Below are positions 34,401 through 46,400 of a DNA stretch of 64,000 nt, piece by piece (positions within the stretch are counted from its first letter, which is position 1; every line of letters starts with the position of its first letter). A program made the translations under genes and the position numbers. The DNA lies in assembly GCF_021462225.1 (NCBI RefSeq), contig NC_061794.1:48594914-48658913 (forward strand). Reading direction: 5' to 3'. The notes under the pieces are model-generated. The model was not told the DNA's origin and did no database searches. It saw nothing but the letters and a program-made list of their open reading frames with translations. The stretch is from Girardinichthys multiradiatus (Eukaryota > Chordata > Actinopteri > Cyprinodontiformes > Goodeidae).

Positions 34401-37400
34401 TAAAATAAACTTGCATCCTGCTCGTACTCATTGGGTTTTTTGACCAGTAAGAAGGACAAAGTGGGTCCAGTATGGGCAGAAACTTGTGCCATCAGAAACT
34501 GAATTTGAATTGCTCAGACTGAATCTGTATTTGCGTAATTTGAAATTAAACACGTTGATTTGAAAATGAATTTCACTAAACTGAATCTGAATTTAATGGT
34601 TTGAAGCTTTAATTCATTTGCTTTTAAAATGTATTCCGTTATATTTAAAATTAAGTTTGACTACTTTCACTTTCAGGTCTGAAATTCAATTTCAGTTCCA
34701 AAGTTCAGTTATTGTGTCCCACATCCGGGTCCTTGAGGATAGCCACAGATTAATCAAACACAGATTAATCGATTTAAGTTTCACGTCAGGTTAAACTTCC
34801 TTTACGGCATTTTGAGCTGGAGCAGTGCAGCTACATGAGCTTGGCGCACGTCAATCATCAAGTCAAATGAACGTCTATAAGAAGCGTCATGGAAACAAAT
34901 GATGGTCAAACAGCAACACTTATGCTACCTGTAGCAGTTAGCTATATAAAGAGGATGGAAGACATTGTGGACACGGTGCACCGCGTCGGGAAGAGGATGG
35001 AGAACAAAACACGCAACATCATCATCCAGTTCTCCAGACGACACCACAGGGACGCATTTTGGAAGATGACGAAAAAGTCGAAAATCTGTCAGGAAGCCGA
35101 AGTTAAATTTGCAGAGGATCTAATGAAGGAGGATCGGCATGCCAGGGCAGCCCTGTAGCCACACATCAGCCAAGCAAGAAAAGCATCCAGATCTGAACCC
35201 CTACTTAAAGAGCTCAGAATATGTAGCAAACAAACTTCATATCTAAGTAGGTTCACATTTTAAAAGAGGAATTCTTTATTTGTTCACAACTTAAGGAAGA
35301 AAAAAAAACATCTACACTGAACTAACTCTTGTTGCTGTGAGGTTTTCCAGCTAATGTTTTCCCTGAAAGCCAATTTCTTTCATTTCTCGGACCCCCGGGG
35401 GGTCTAAAAGACAATATAACATGAAAAGCCATTTTTCTCTTTTGTAAAGGTAAAAAATCTAACTGTATTTTCCTACAAGAAACCCACTCCTGCACCTCGG
35501 ACACCAGCTTCTGGTCTAATCAGTGGGGAGACAGAATACTACTCAGCCATGGTTCGAACAGATCGGCAGGTGTGGCGATCTGCTTCAACAGGTTTCCAGG
35601 ACAAGTGATTTCATACAAGGCAGATAAATCTGGTCATTGGTTGGCAGCGATTCTGAACTGTTAAGGATGTTATATTATTCTGGTGAATATTTATGGTTAC
35701 CATAATGCTGCTCAAAATAAGCTTTTATTATCTGACATATCTGATGTTATTACAGAATATAAAAACATTTACAATACTAATTTTGTTTTGGTTGGAGGGG
35801 ACTTTAATATGGCACCTGCTGATTGGTTAGATAGATATCCATCCAAACTGACTAATAACCTTCACAATAGAATCCTGCTTCATTTTTGTGACCATCACTC
35901 ATTGATAGATATTTGGAGAATCAAAAATAAAGATGTCAGGCAATTTTCATGGATAAAATCGAATGGTGCTTACAAATCTAAAATTGATCTATGGTGATCT
36001 AGGCCTGAGATTGATAATTATATTTCAGAGATATCAATATCAAGTGCCCCTTTAACTGATCACTGTTCTATTCATCTTAAACAAAAATCAGAGACCAATA
36101 AAAACAAGAGGAACACTTATTGGAAATGTAATGCTGATCTTTTAAAAGATGACAACTATTGTAATCTAATCAAAAGTAAAATTTTAGAAATCAGATTTGA
36201 TACCTAAATTGGAAATTACTGTAACAGATGGGAATTCTTTAAATTTAAAGTTCGGCAATTATCTATTCAATTTGGTAAGAGAAATAGTCAAATAACGAGA
36301 AAAAGAGAGAACTTTGGCACAAGAAATTGATTAATTACATAAAACACGTCTCTATCCGATTCAGATCAAACATCATTACTAAATCTCCACTCTAGATTAG
36401 ACGAGATGTATATGCTTAAAACCCGTGGAGCCTTTGTAAGGTCAAGGGCCAAATGGATTGAGGAGGGTGAAAAGAACACAACCTATTTTTATGGACTAGA
36501 AAAAAGAAGGCAAGAGAGAAATGCAATAAATTCTCTTATGATTAATAACATTGAATGTACCAACCCTGACTTTATCTCTAAAAAAAAAGTCTAGTTATTT
36601 TACAGAGACCTAAACTCATCCTGCTACTCTATGAATGAATATGATACATTCTTCAGAAATATTGAACCCCACATCCCAAAAAATAACGTGAGACTTTAAA
36701 GAAGATTGTGATTCTGATATAGAAATGTATGAATAGGACATTGCGGTTAAACAATTATCTCCAGGAAAAGCTCCAGGTCAGAACGGCTTAACGGCAAACT
36801 TTTAAAAATGTTTCTGGGAAGACATTAAGGATCTGTTTTTCTGCGCAATTCAAACATGTTATTCAAATAAAAGTTTAATGCCGACAATGAAGCAAGGTTT
36901 AATACCTGTCATTCCAAAACCTGGTAAGAACAAGAAATACTTAGAAAATCTCAGACCCAAAACATTACTTAATGTAGACCATAAAATGGTTGCTCAAATA
37001 GTTGCAAATCGACTAAAAAAAGGTATTATACAAATTATTTGTGAAACGCAATCTGGTTTTCTAAAAGGACGCTCCATCCACAACAATATTAGATTAGTAT
37101 TAGATTTATTGGATTATAGTGGCAGGGCTTTGGGGGTGGATGAGATCCGTCCTGAGTACCTCAAGTCTCTGGATGTTGTAGGGCTGTCATGGTTGACACG
37201 CCTCTTCAACATTGCGTGGCGGTTGGGGACAGTGCCTCTGGACTGGCAGACTTGGGTGGTGGGGGACCGGAGGGTGTGTTCCAACTACAGGGGCATCACA
37301 CTCCTCAACCTCCCTGATAAGGCCTACGCCAGGGTATTGGAGAGGAGAGTCCGGCCAATAGTCGAACCTCGGCTTCAGGAGGAGCAGTGTGGTTTTCGTC

Positions 37401-40400
37401 CCGGCCGTGGTACACTGGACCAGCTCTATACCCTCTACAGGGTACTTGAGGGTTCATGGGAGTTTGCCCAACTGGTTCACATGTGTTTTGTGGACCTGGA
37501 GAAGGCATTTGACTGTGTCCATCATGATGTCCTGTGGGGGGTGCTCCAGGAGTATGGAATCGGGGGCCCTTTATTAGGGGCCATCCGGTCCCTGTACGAG
37601 CGGAGCAGGAGTTTGGTTCGCATTGCCGGCACTAAGTCGGACCTGTTCCCGGTGCATGTTGGACTCCGGCAGGGCTGCCCTTTGTCACCGGTCCTGTTCA
37701 TAACTTTTATGGACAGGATTTCTAGACGCAGCCAAGGGCCGGAGGGGGTCTGGTTTGGGGACCAGAGGATTTCGTCTCTTCTTTTTGCAGATGACGTGGT
37801 CCTGCTGGCCTCCTCTAGCCAAGACCTACAGCATGCGCTGGGGCGGTTCGCAGCCGAGTGTGAAGCGGCTGGGATGAAGATCAGCTCCTCCAAGTCCGAG
37901 GCCATGGTACTCGACTGGAAAAGGGTGGCTTGTCCTCTTCAGGTTGGAGGGGATTTCCTGCCTCAAGTGGAGGAGTTTAAGTATCTTGTTCACGAGTGAG
38001 GGAAGAATGGAGCGGGAGATCGACAGACGGATCGGTGGGGCTGCCGCAGTAATGGGGGCGCTGTGCCGGTCCGTTGTGGTGAAGAGGGAGCTGAGCCGAA
38101 AAGCGAAGCTCTCTATTTACCGGTCGGTCTACGTTCCTACCCTCACCTATGGCCATGAACTTTGGGTCATGACCGAAAGAACGAGATCCCGGATACAAGC
38201 GGCTGAAATGAGCTTCCTCCGTAGGGTGGCCGGGCACTTCCTTAGAGATAGGGTGAGGAGCTCGGCCCTCTGGGAGGAGCTCGGAGTAGAGCTGCTGCTC
38301 CTCCACATCGAGAGGAGCCAGATGAGGTGGCTCGGGCATCTATACCGGATGCCTCCTAGATGCCTTCCTCGGGAGGTGTTCCAGGCACGGGATGAGGCCC
38401 AGGGGACGGCCCAGGACACGCTGGAGGGACTATGTCTATCGGCTGGCCCGGGAATGCCTTGGGCTCCCCCCAGAAGAGCTGGAGGAGGTGTCTAGGGAGA
38501 GGGACGTCTGGGCGTCTCTGCTGAGTCTGCTGCCCCCACGACCCGGTCCCGGATATACCGGAAGACGACAAGTACGAGTACGAATTAAAGATAATGGTCT
38601 CATACTATTCTTAGATTTTTGTAAGGCCTTTGATAAACAAGATGGCGCCGACGATGGCCGCCTCGGAGCTTCGCTCTCTCTTTGTTTTTGTATTTTGTGT
38701 GTTTTTATGTTTTTCGAGCCACAATCCTGTGGTCTCATTCAGTAGAGAGGAACTTCTCAACATCAGAGAGTCCTCTCTTGGGATTTTTTCACCATCTTTT
38801 ATCGATCTGAGGTTCACTGAGCTCCTGGCAAGCAGGGCTGCAGCTCTATACGGGATTCTGCGCCGGAAGCGTCGAAGGGGAAAGCGTGCTGGCGCGCTGG
38901 TAAAACTCCGCCAAAGAGGACTACGAACACCACTGCCTTCAATCCACCTGGCAAATGTCCGCTCTCTAAACAACAAGATGGACGAGCTGCTTCTCCTCAC
39001 CGGTAAAAACTCAGACCTCCGTGAATCAGCGGTTCTCTGCTTCACCGAGACATGAAGCAGAGAACTGCTGATGCTGGACTTCCAGCTGCTCAAAGCGGAT
39101 CGCAGCGTGGAGCTATCGGGGAAGAGACGAGGAGGCAGAATCTGCTTTTATATAAATGAAGGTTGGTGCAGAGACGTAAAAGTGCTGGAGAAAACATGTA
39201 GTCCTGATCTGGAATCATTTTCCATAATCTGTAAACCGTTTTATTCACTGAGAGAGTTTTCCTCGTTTATAATAATCGGCTCATATTTTCCACCGCATGG
39301 CTGCACTTCTGCTGCTGAAAAACATCTTGCTGAGATGATTACAGACGTGGTGAAAAAATACACGGACTCTTTCATCATAATACTGGGAGATTTTAACAGA
39401 ACAAACCTCTCCAATGAACTCCCCAAATACAGACAGCATATTAAGTGTCCCACCAGAGACAAAACACACTGGACCATTGTTACACAGCTTTAAAGGACTC
39501 ATATCATGCTGTTACCAGGGCTGCTCTGGGTTTTTCAGATCATTATCTAATCCACCTCATCCCAACCTACAGACAGAGACTAAGAGCTTCCAAACCCAAG
39601 GTTCACACTGTTAAGAAGTGGACTGAGGAATCAAAGCAGATGCTACAGGCCTGCTTTGAATGCACAGACTGGACTGTTTTTGAAACTTCAGCCACTGACG
39701 TAAACCAACTAACTGATGTGGTGACATCATACATCAGTTTCTGTGAGGACATGTGTGTGCAGACCAAGACCTTCTGCACCTTTGGGAACAACAAGCCATG
39801 GTTTACTCCACACCTCAGGAATCTGCGCAGGTAAAAGGAAGAAGCTCACAGCAGTGGAGATTGGGCGCGGTACAGGCAGGCCAGGAACAAACTAACAAAG
39901 GAGATCAAAACAGCTAAGAGAAGCTACAGTGAGAAGCTGAAGAACATCCTTTCTACTGGTGACACTTCAGCTGTATGGACTGGTCTGAGAAACCTGACTG
40001 CCTACAAGAGCCCCTCCACCCATCCTGAACAGAGTCGTCTCCTGGCCAACCGTCTGAATGGCTTCTACTGCAGACATGACAAGAAGCCATTCACACCTCA
40101 AATCATCTCCTCTACATCCCATTCAGGAACAAATTCTTCCCCCCTACCTTCAGATCCTCTACCTGCACTAAAGATCTCTGAGGAAGATGTAAACAGACTC
40201 TTTCAGCGCATGAAAACAAAGAAAGCTGGAGGACCTGATAACGTCTCCCCATCATGCCTGAAAGCCTGATCAAATCAACTCGCTCCGATCTTCACAAGGA
40301 TCTTCAACAAATCACTGGAGAAATGTGAGGTCCCCTCCTGGTTCAAATGATCCACCATCATCTAAATGTAGACAAATGTGAACTTATGGCTGTACGTGAT

Positions 40401-43400
40401 CACCCTCTAACATCTATTCATGTAATGCCTCTAAAACATGAGGTCAAATATCTAAGGATCACTGTTTCCAAAAATGTAACTTTTAGATCCACTGCAAACT
40501 TAGACAATATTTTATTAAAAAAATAAAAGTATTTTAAATACATGGTTACAAAGAAATCTTTCAATATTTGGAATAATATTACTCTCAAAAATGGAAAGTC
40601 TTGAAATAATCAAAATAATTTTAATTTCAGAAGAGTTGACATTATAAAATGGTTGGAAGAAGGAGGCCTCAATGCCATTGATTTTAACTCGATAAACGGT
40701 TGCTTAAAACTTAGATGGTTACAAAACTTTCTTAAACATTATGAAACTTTTGGTTTAGCCTCCCTGCAAAAATCTTTTTAGACTTCGGTGGGATAGCATT
40801 CCTCTTAAAAAGTGACTTTGAAATGAAGAAACTTCCAGTTAAACTCTTTCAATTTCACCAACAAGTCCTTCATTATTGGAAATTAATTTTTAAGCATAAC
40901 TTCTCCCCCCATAATACCTCTATTTGGAATAATAGATGCATCGTAATAATAAAGAAGAAATCCTTTTATTTTGAAGAATGGAAGGAAAATGGCATATGGT
41001 TGGTTCAACATCTCATGGATGAGACGGGGAAAATTCTAGACTTTGAACAATTCCAGCATAAATACAACTTTATGTGCACTAAAAAACAATTTGAAGCTGT
41101 AATTAAAGCTATCCCTCAGGCTCTGATTAACACAATACAAGGATCATTGCTTTATACTTCCTCAATACCCCGGCTTTACCCTCTGTTTATCCAGGACTAC
41201 TTTTTTACTGCCAAAAAATTGCAATAATACATTTTTAAGAACACTTACCATCCAAAATACTTACCCTTACCCTTGAAAATAAGTAATATAATATAAGAAT
41301 GTTCTTTTAAGGTTTGTAAGAAAATTAGATGCAACTATTTAAAATTCCCTTTACCCTCAAAAGTAAAAGAAGTTCATTTTAAGATATTAAATAACATCTA
41401 TCCGTGTAAAGAATACTTGAGACTAAAATGTAATATTGAGGCAAATGATTGATTGTACTTTTTGTCAGTTTGATATAGAAACAATACAACATTTATTTTT
41501 CTCTTGTAGTTATACTTCCAAATTTTGGATGGATTTTCATAATTAGCTGCTGACCAACAATTTCAATGTTGCAACTTTAACTTACAACAATATTAAATGC
41601 GGTATTTATACTTTGGACACAAATTTAAACTTTACAATTAATAATTTGATCATTATGGCCAAATATTATTTACACAAATGTAAATTTTTGAAAATTACCC
41701 CTAACCTTCTATGTTATTTAAAAGAAATATCTCTTCTATTCAACTCTGTGAAAATGATGGAGTCAAAGAATGCTGCTCTACTCTTTAACTGTATGTCCCG
41801 CCTGTGTTTTTTTTCTTTGACATAAATCCAATTATTAATGTTTAAGTCCCCTTGCAATAGTTTCAATTACTTGGTTTACCTTGTCTTATGCATATTTCAT
41901 ATTCTAATATTAATCACCTGTTATCTTATATGGCTTTCATCTTATTCTGCATTCCCTTTGGTTCTTTTCTTTGTGTAATATTTGACTGCTTGCTGATAAG
42001 AAGTATGTATACTTGTAATATTTGTCAGTCAGTCATTTTCTACCACTTATTCCTTAGTGGGTCGCGGGGAAGCTGGTGCCTATCTCCAGCAGTCTATGGG
42101 CGTGAGGCGGGGTCACCCTGGACAGGTCACCAGTCCATCGCTGGGCAACACACAGACAACCACGCACACACTCATTCATACACCTAAGGGCAATTTAGAT
42201 GAACCAACCAACCTAACAGGCATGTTTTTGGACTGTGGGAGGAAGCCGGAGTACCTGGTGAGAACCCACACATGCACGGGGAGAACATGCAAACTCCATG
42301 CAGAAAGACCCCCGGCCAGGAATTGGACCCAGGACCTTCTTGCTGCAAGGCAACAGTGCTACCCACTGCGCCACCGTGTTATTGTTTATACAATAAAGTT
42401 AAAACAAAAAACTTTTTTAGCTATTAGCTAAACATGCCAGATTAGCATAGTGCTGTCTCCAGTTATTTTTCTGTTCATAGATATAAAAATCTAACACTGT
42501 AGATAAAATACATAGATGATAGATAACATTTGTTTAATTTATATGTAGAGCATACTAATAATTATTATTATAAAAAATAAACCAAACATTAATATTAGAT
42601 ATAATCTGACTGAATTATATCTGTTTAACTTCCACCCATCGGGGAAACCCAGCGAGATTTTGCAAACAATGAGCCGGGAGTCAGCTGTTCTCTGGGGGTT
42701 TAGGCTCCTCAACCACCCGGTCAGCTGACAGCTAGTGAGGCGAGCGGCTGCTGGGGCGGCGGACATCTCCGAACACGTCAGAGCACCTGAGCAATTAAGC
42801 GTCATCTTGATAAACTGATCAGATATTTTAGGTTTAGACAGCTACATCCTCGTCTAAAAACATTGTAAAAGTTCAGTTGTTTCACAGCTTTTCTCTCCTT
42901 GAAAGTAATTAAACTGAATTTTCAATGCAAACTAATTCATTTTCAGTTTAGTGAAATTCATTTTCAAACCAATGCATTTAATTTCAAATTACACAAATAC
43001 AGATTCAGTCAGAGCAATTCAGTTTCTGATGGCAGAGGTTTCTTCCCATAGTCCAGTCTTATTGGGAGAAGTTTTAATTTATTTCAGTTTGCTGATTGTC
43101 CACATTGTCTGCTGTCTGTCTTTGTCTCCTCCTGTCCACCTGCTGATCTCAGGTCTGCAGTCCCTTTTCTCAGACCTCAGCAGTGTCTCTAGGGAGCAGC
43201 AGGTGGCGCTGTCCGAGCTCTTCAACAGAATCTCCTTCATGCAGAGTTTCCTCCTCATGGAGGCCCACAGTTTGAGCTCCTGCTGCTACAATGCTGCTGC
43301 TCTCTGCACCTCTTACCTCATCACCTCCACCCCACGCTCCTCCAGAGCCAGGTAACTCCTTGTCGCCCCACCTTCATCTGCAGCCAGGTGAAGCTAGTTG

Positions 43401-46400
43401 TTCTGGAGAGTCTCAAGGTTTTTATCACTAATTTCGACCTCGGCTAATAGGTTTGATTGGATCACTTACCGATGATAAACCAGGTCGTTTAAATTATTCC
43501 CGAAATGTTTTTTAATTTCTGATTCTACAGCAGTGGTACGAGGCAGTACTACTTTATACCAGCAGATGGAGCGGTTGGACTAGTTGGAAGGCATGTAAAC
43601 AAGTTCCTGATCCCAGTCATGGGATGATGATCCATAAAACTGTTTCATGTTGATGAGTGGAACATCTACACAGTAATTTCAAGGTGGACAACTAAAGGAA
43701 GAACCCACAGAGAACCTTTACTGATTTTGTTCTGGTTGAACTGATGGATCACAGTCAAAACTTAAGTTTTTCTTCCTGGTGGTGACCCCGTTCTGATCTG
43801 TGGGTCGTTGAACAGGAATCTGCTGACTTTAGATTGTCCTCTGCTTACCTGACATGCTGAGAAAGGAGCTTTTAGAAGGCATCATTGTGAACACGCCTGT
43901 TTGGATAAATCAGACCAAGGTTCTGGATTCAGTTCAGGCTGACTTCATACTGCTGAGCCTCCATCTGCTCTTCTGGATTAAATGATGGGTCTACTCTGGA
44001 AGATCCAGTTCCTTTTGAAGTTCCCTCTTGAGTCTTCAGTCAGCTTCAGTTTCAGAAGATGATCCAGAGAAACCTGTAGAACCTTTAGAACATAACAGAC
44101 AGTTGTAGCATACCTGTGTGTTTGCTGATTTTAACCTGATTATCTCCTGATGTTTTCTGTGTTCAGGTTGGTGCTGCTGGCTTTGGTGTGCCTGAACTTC
44201 TACTTGGAGAAGAAGATCTACCAGTTTGTGCTGAGTTCTGATCATCCGGAACACCTGCACATGGTCAGTACGCTCACCTGGGGCCTCATGTACAAACACT
44301 GGCGTGGACTTTCTACTAACACAGTTAACATACCTGCTTCCTGTGGATCCAGCACACCTCCATCCACATATCGGTGTACATGTGGTTCTCCTGGCTGCAC
44401 AGTCCAATATCGTGTTTTCTCACAGGACAAAGAAGAACCCAATGAGAAGTGTTGAAGATGCTCCTGAATGAGGCGTGTAAACACACTCAGCAGATACTAA
44501 TATTTTCAGATATTCGTCCATGACTTTGATGGATCCACACACTGTAACTGTAAATGAATGAAGGAGTGAAGCTGCAGCATTTCAGTCTTTACATGTGATC
44601 TTTCACCCAACTACTGATGCTTTTCCTATGCTGCTCATTAGAATGAAGGAATCGGGCCAGACTACCTCACCACACCATTGGTCCAAAGCATTGGTGCATC
44701 ACAGATAAGCTGATGGGATGAAAAATTTTCCAGTTCATGTTGAACTTTTCTCAGTGAAGCTGCTTTTATTGCAGCATAGGAGCAGCTGATTGCTTCAGGT
44801 ACCTCAGGAAATCTAAGCTGTAACATTGGCCCATTCAGCCCCTTTGATGGAAATGCTGAGTGACATGGTGCTCACCCGTCTGCTAGATCCCTCTGAAATG
44901 CCTCTTTTGTTAGGACCCCCAGCGGGATCTACAGGTGAAAAACTACAGGAAGCACACAGCTCTTCTCGGTTCTGCATCACAAGACGGATTTCACCTCCAA
45001 GAACCTCCAAGATGAGATGGTCTTGGGCCAGAAAATCCTGTGTCGCATTTTCTTATCCTCTGATGATGATGAAGATAATAAAGATATTAGTAATATCAAA
45101 TAATATTAATGAACACCATGTTCAAACATAAGGGTGTCCATCAGTGCACTTGGCACCAGGACACCCTAGGCAGGAGGTTGATGATCGACTTTGTTGTCGT
45201 ATCATCAGACCTTCGGCCGCATGTTTTGGACACTCGGGTGAAGAGAGGAACTGAGCTGTCCACTGATCACCACCTGGTGGTGAGTTGGATCCACTGGAAG
45301 AGGAGAAAGCCGGATAGACTTGGCAGGCCCAAGCGCATAGTGAGGGTCTGCTGGGAACGTCTGGCGGAGCCCTCGGCTAGGGATGTATTTAACTCCCACC
45401 TCCGGGAGAGCTTTGACCACATTCTGGGGGATGTTGGAGACATAGAGTCCGAGTGGACGATGTTCTCCGCATCTATTGGCGATGCTGCTGCCCGTAGCTG
45501 CGGACGAGGCAAAAACTCTGGCCTGGGAGGAGTTCGGTGTGGCCATGGAGAAGGACTAACAGTTGGCCTTGAAGCGATTCTGGCAAAGTGTCCGGTGCCT
45601 CGGTGGGGGAGCAGTGCTTCGTCAACACTGTTTACAGTGGGGGTGGGGAGCTGCTGACCTCGACTGGGGACATTATCGGCCGGTGGAAGGAGTACTTCGA
45701 GGATCTCCTCAATCCTGCCATCACGCATTCCCTGGTGGAAACAGAGGCTGGGGACTCTGGGTTGGACTCTTTCATCACCCAGGCTGAAGTCACCGAGGTG
45801 GTTAAAAAGCTCCGCGGTGGCAGGGCTTCGGGGGTGGATGAGATCTGCCCTGAGTACCTCAAGTCTCTGGATGCTGTATGGTTGTCATGGTTGACACGCC
45901 TCTTCAACATTGTGTGGCGGTCGGGGACGGTGCTTCTGCACTTGCAGACTGGGGTGGTGGTCCCTCTTCATAAGAAGGGAGACCACCACAAGGGGACCTC
46001 CTTCATACGAAGGGTGTGTTCCAACTACAAGGAGATCACACTCCTCAGCCTCCGTGGCAAGGCCTATGCCAGGGTATTGGAGAAAAGATTCTGACGGAGT
46101 TGGGGGGCCCTTTATTAGGGGCCATCCGATTTCTGTTCAAGCGAAGCAGGAGTTTGGTCCACATTGCCGGCACTAAGTTGGACCTGTTCCCGGTGCATGT
46201 TGGACTCCGGCAGGGCTGCCCTTTGTCACCGGTCCTGTTCATAACTTTTATGGACAGGATTTAGATGCAGCCAAGGGCCGGAGGGGGTCTGGTTTGGGGA
46301 CCAGTGGATTTCGTCTCTTCTTTTTGCAGATGACGTGGTCCTGCTGGCACCCTCTAGCCAAGACCTACAGCATGCGCTGGGGCGGTTCGCAGCCGAGTGT

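Larger units (their letters stand above)
34840..42015 (+). mobile_element. L1/Tx1-like LINE, degenerate, with two other LINEs inserted
   Basis: Sense order: ORF1 C-terminal region (34889-35230), AP endonuclease (35410-36000), RT fragments (36400-37118), a short RT piece (38587-38634), then late RT and C-terminal domain (40362-41815). Interruptions are Rex3 at 37119-38586 and an L2-like LINE at 38635-40361. About 120 codons of RT are absent at the second junction. Many stops and frameshifts show it is inactive. It fills most of bmb intron 3. Confidence 0.85.
34466..43057. repeat. Inverted repeat pair (about 115 bp arms) bracketing the L1-like cluster
   Basis: The left arm at about 34466-34585 ('tatgggcagaaacttgtgcc', 'atcagaaactgaa') is the inverse of the right arm at about 42925-43057 ('ttcagtttctgatggcagag', 'gtttcttcccata'). 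The arms are similar but not identical. They look like the terminal repeats of a DNA transposon whose interior now holds an L1, a SINE and other material. No transposase was recognised inside and no certain target duplication was found. Confidence 0.6.

Noticed and set aside
36878..37999. A 373-aa reverse-transcriptase protein
   Set aside because: It is a chance in-frame fusion of L1 RT (before 37118) and Rex3 RT (after it); the Rex3 frame then shifts near 37985.
42300..42382. tRNA gene on the minus strand
   Set aside because: Only A- and B-box-like sequence of a SINE head; it is followed by the SINE body and also found in other degenerate copies.
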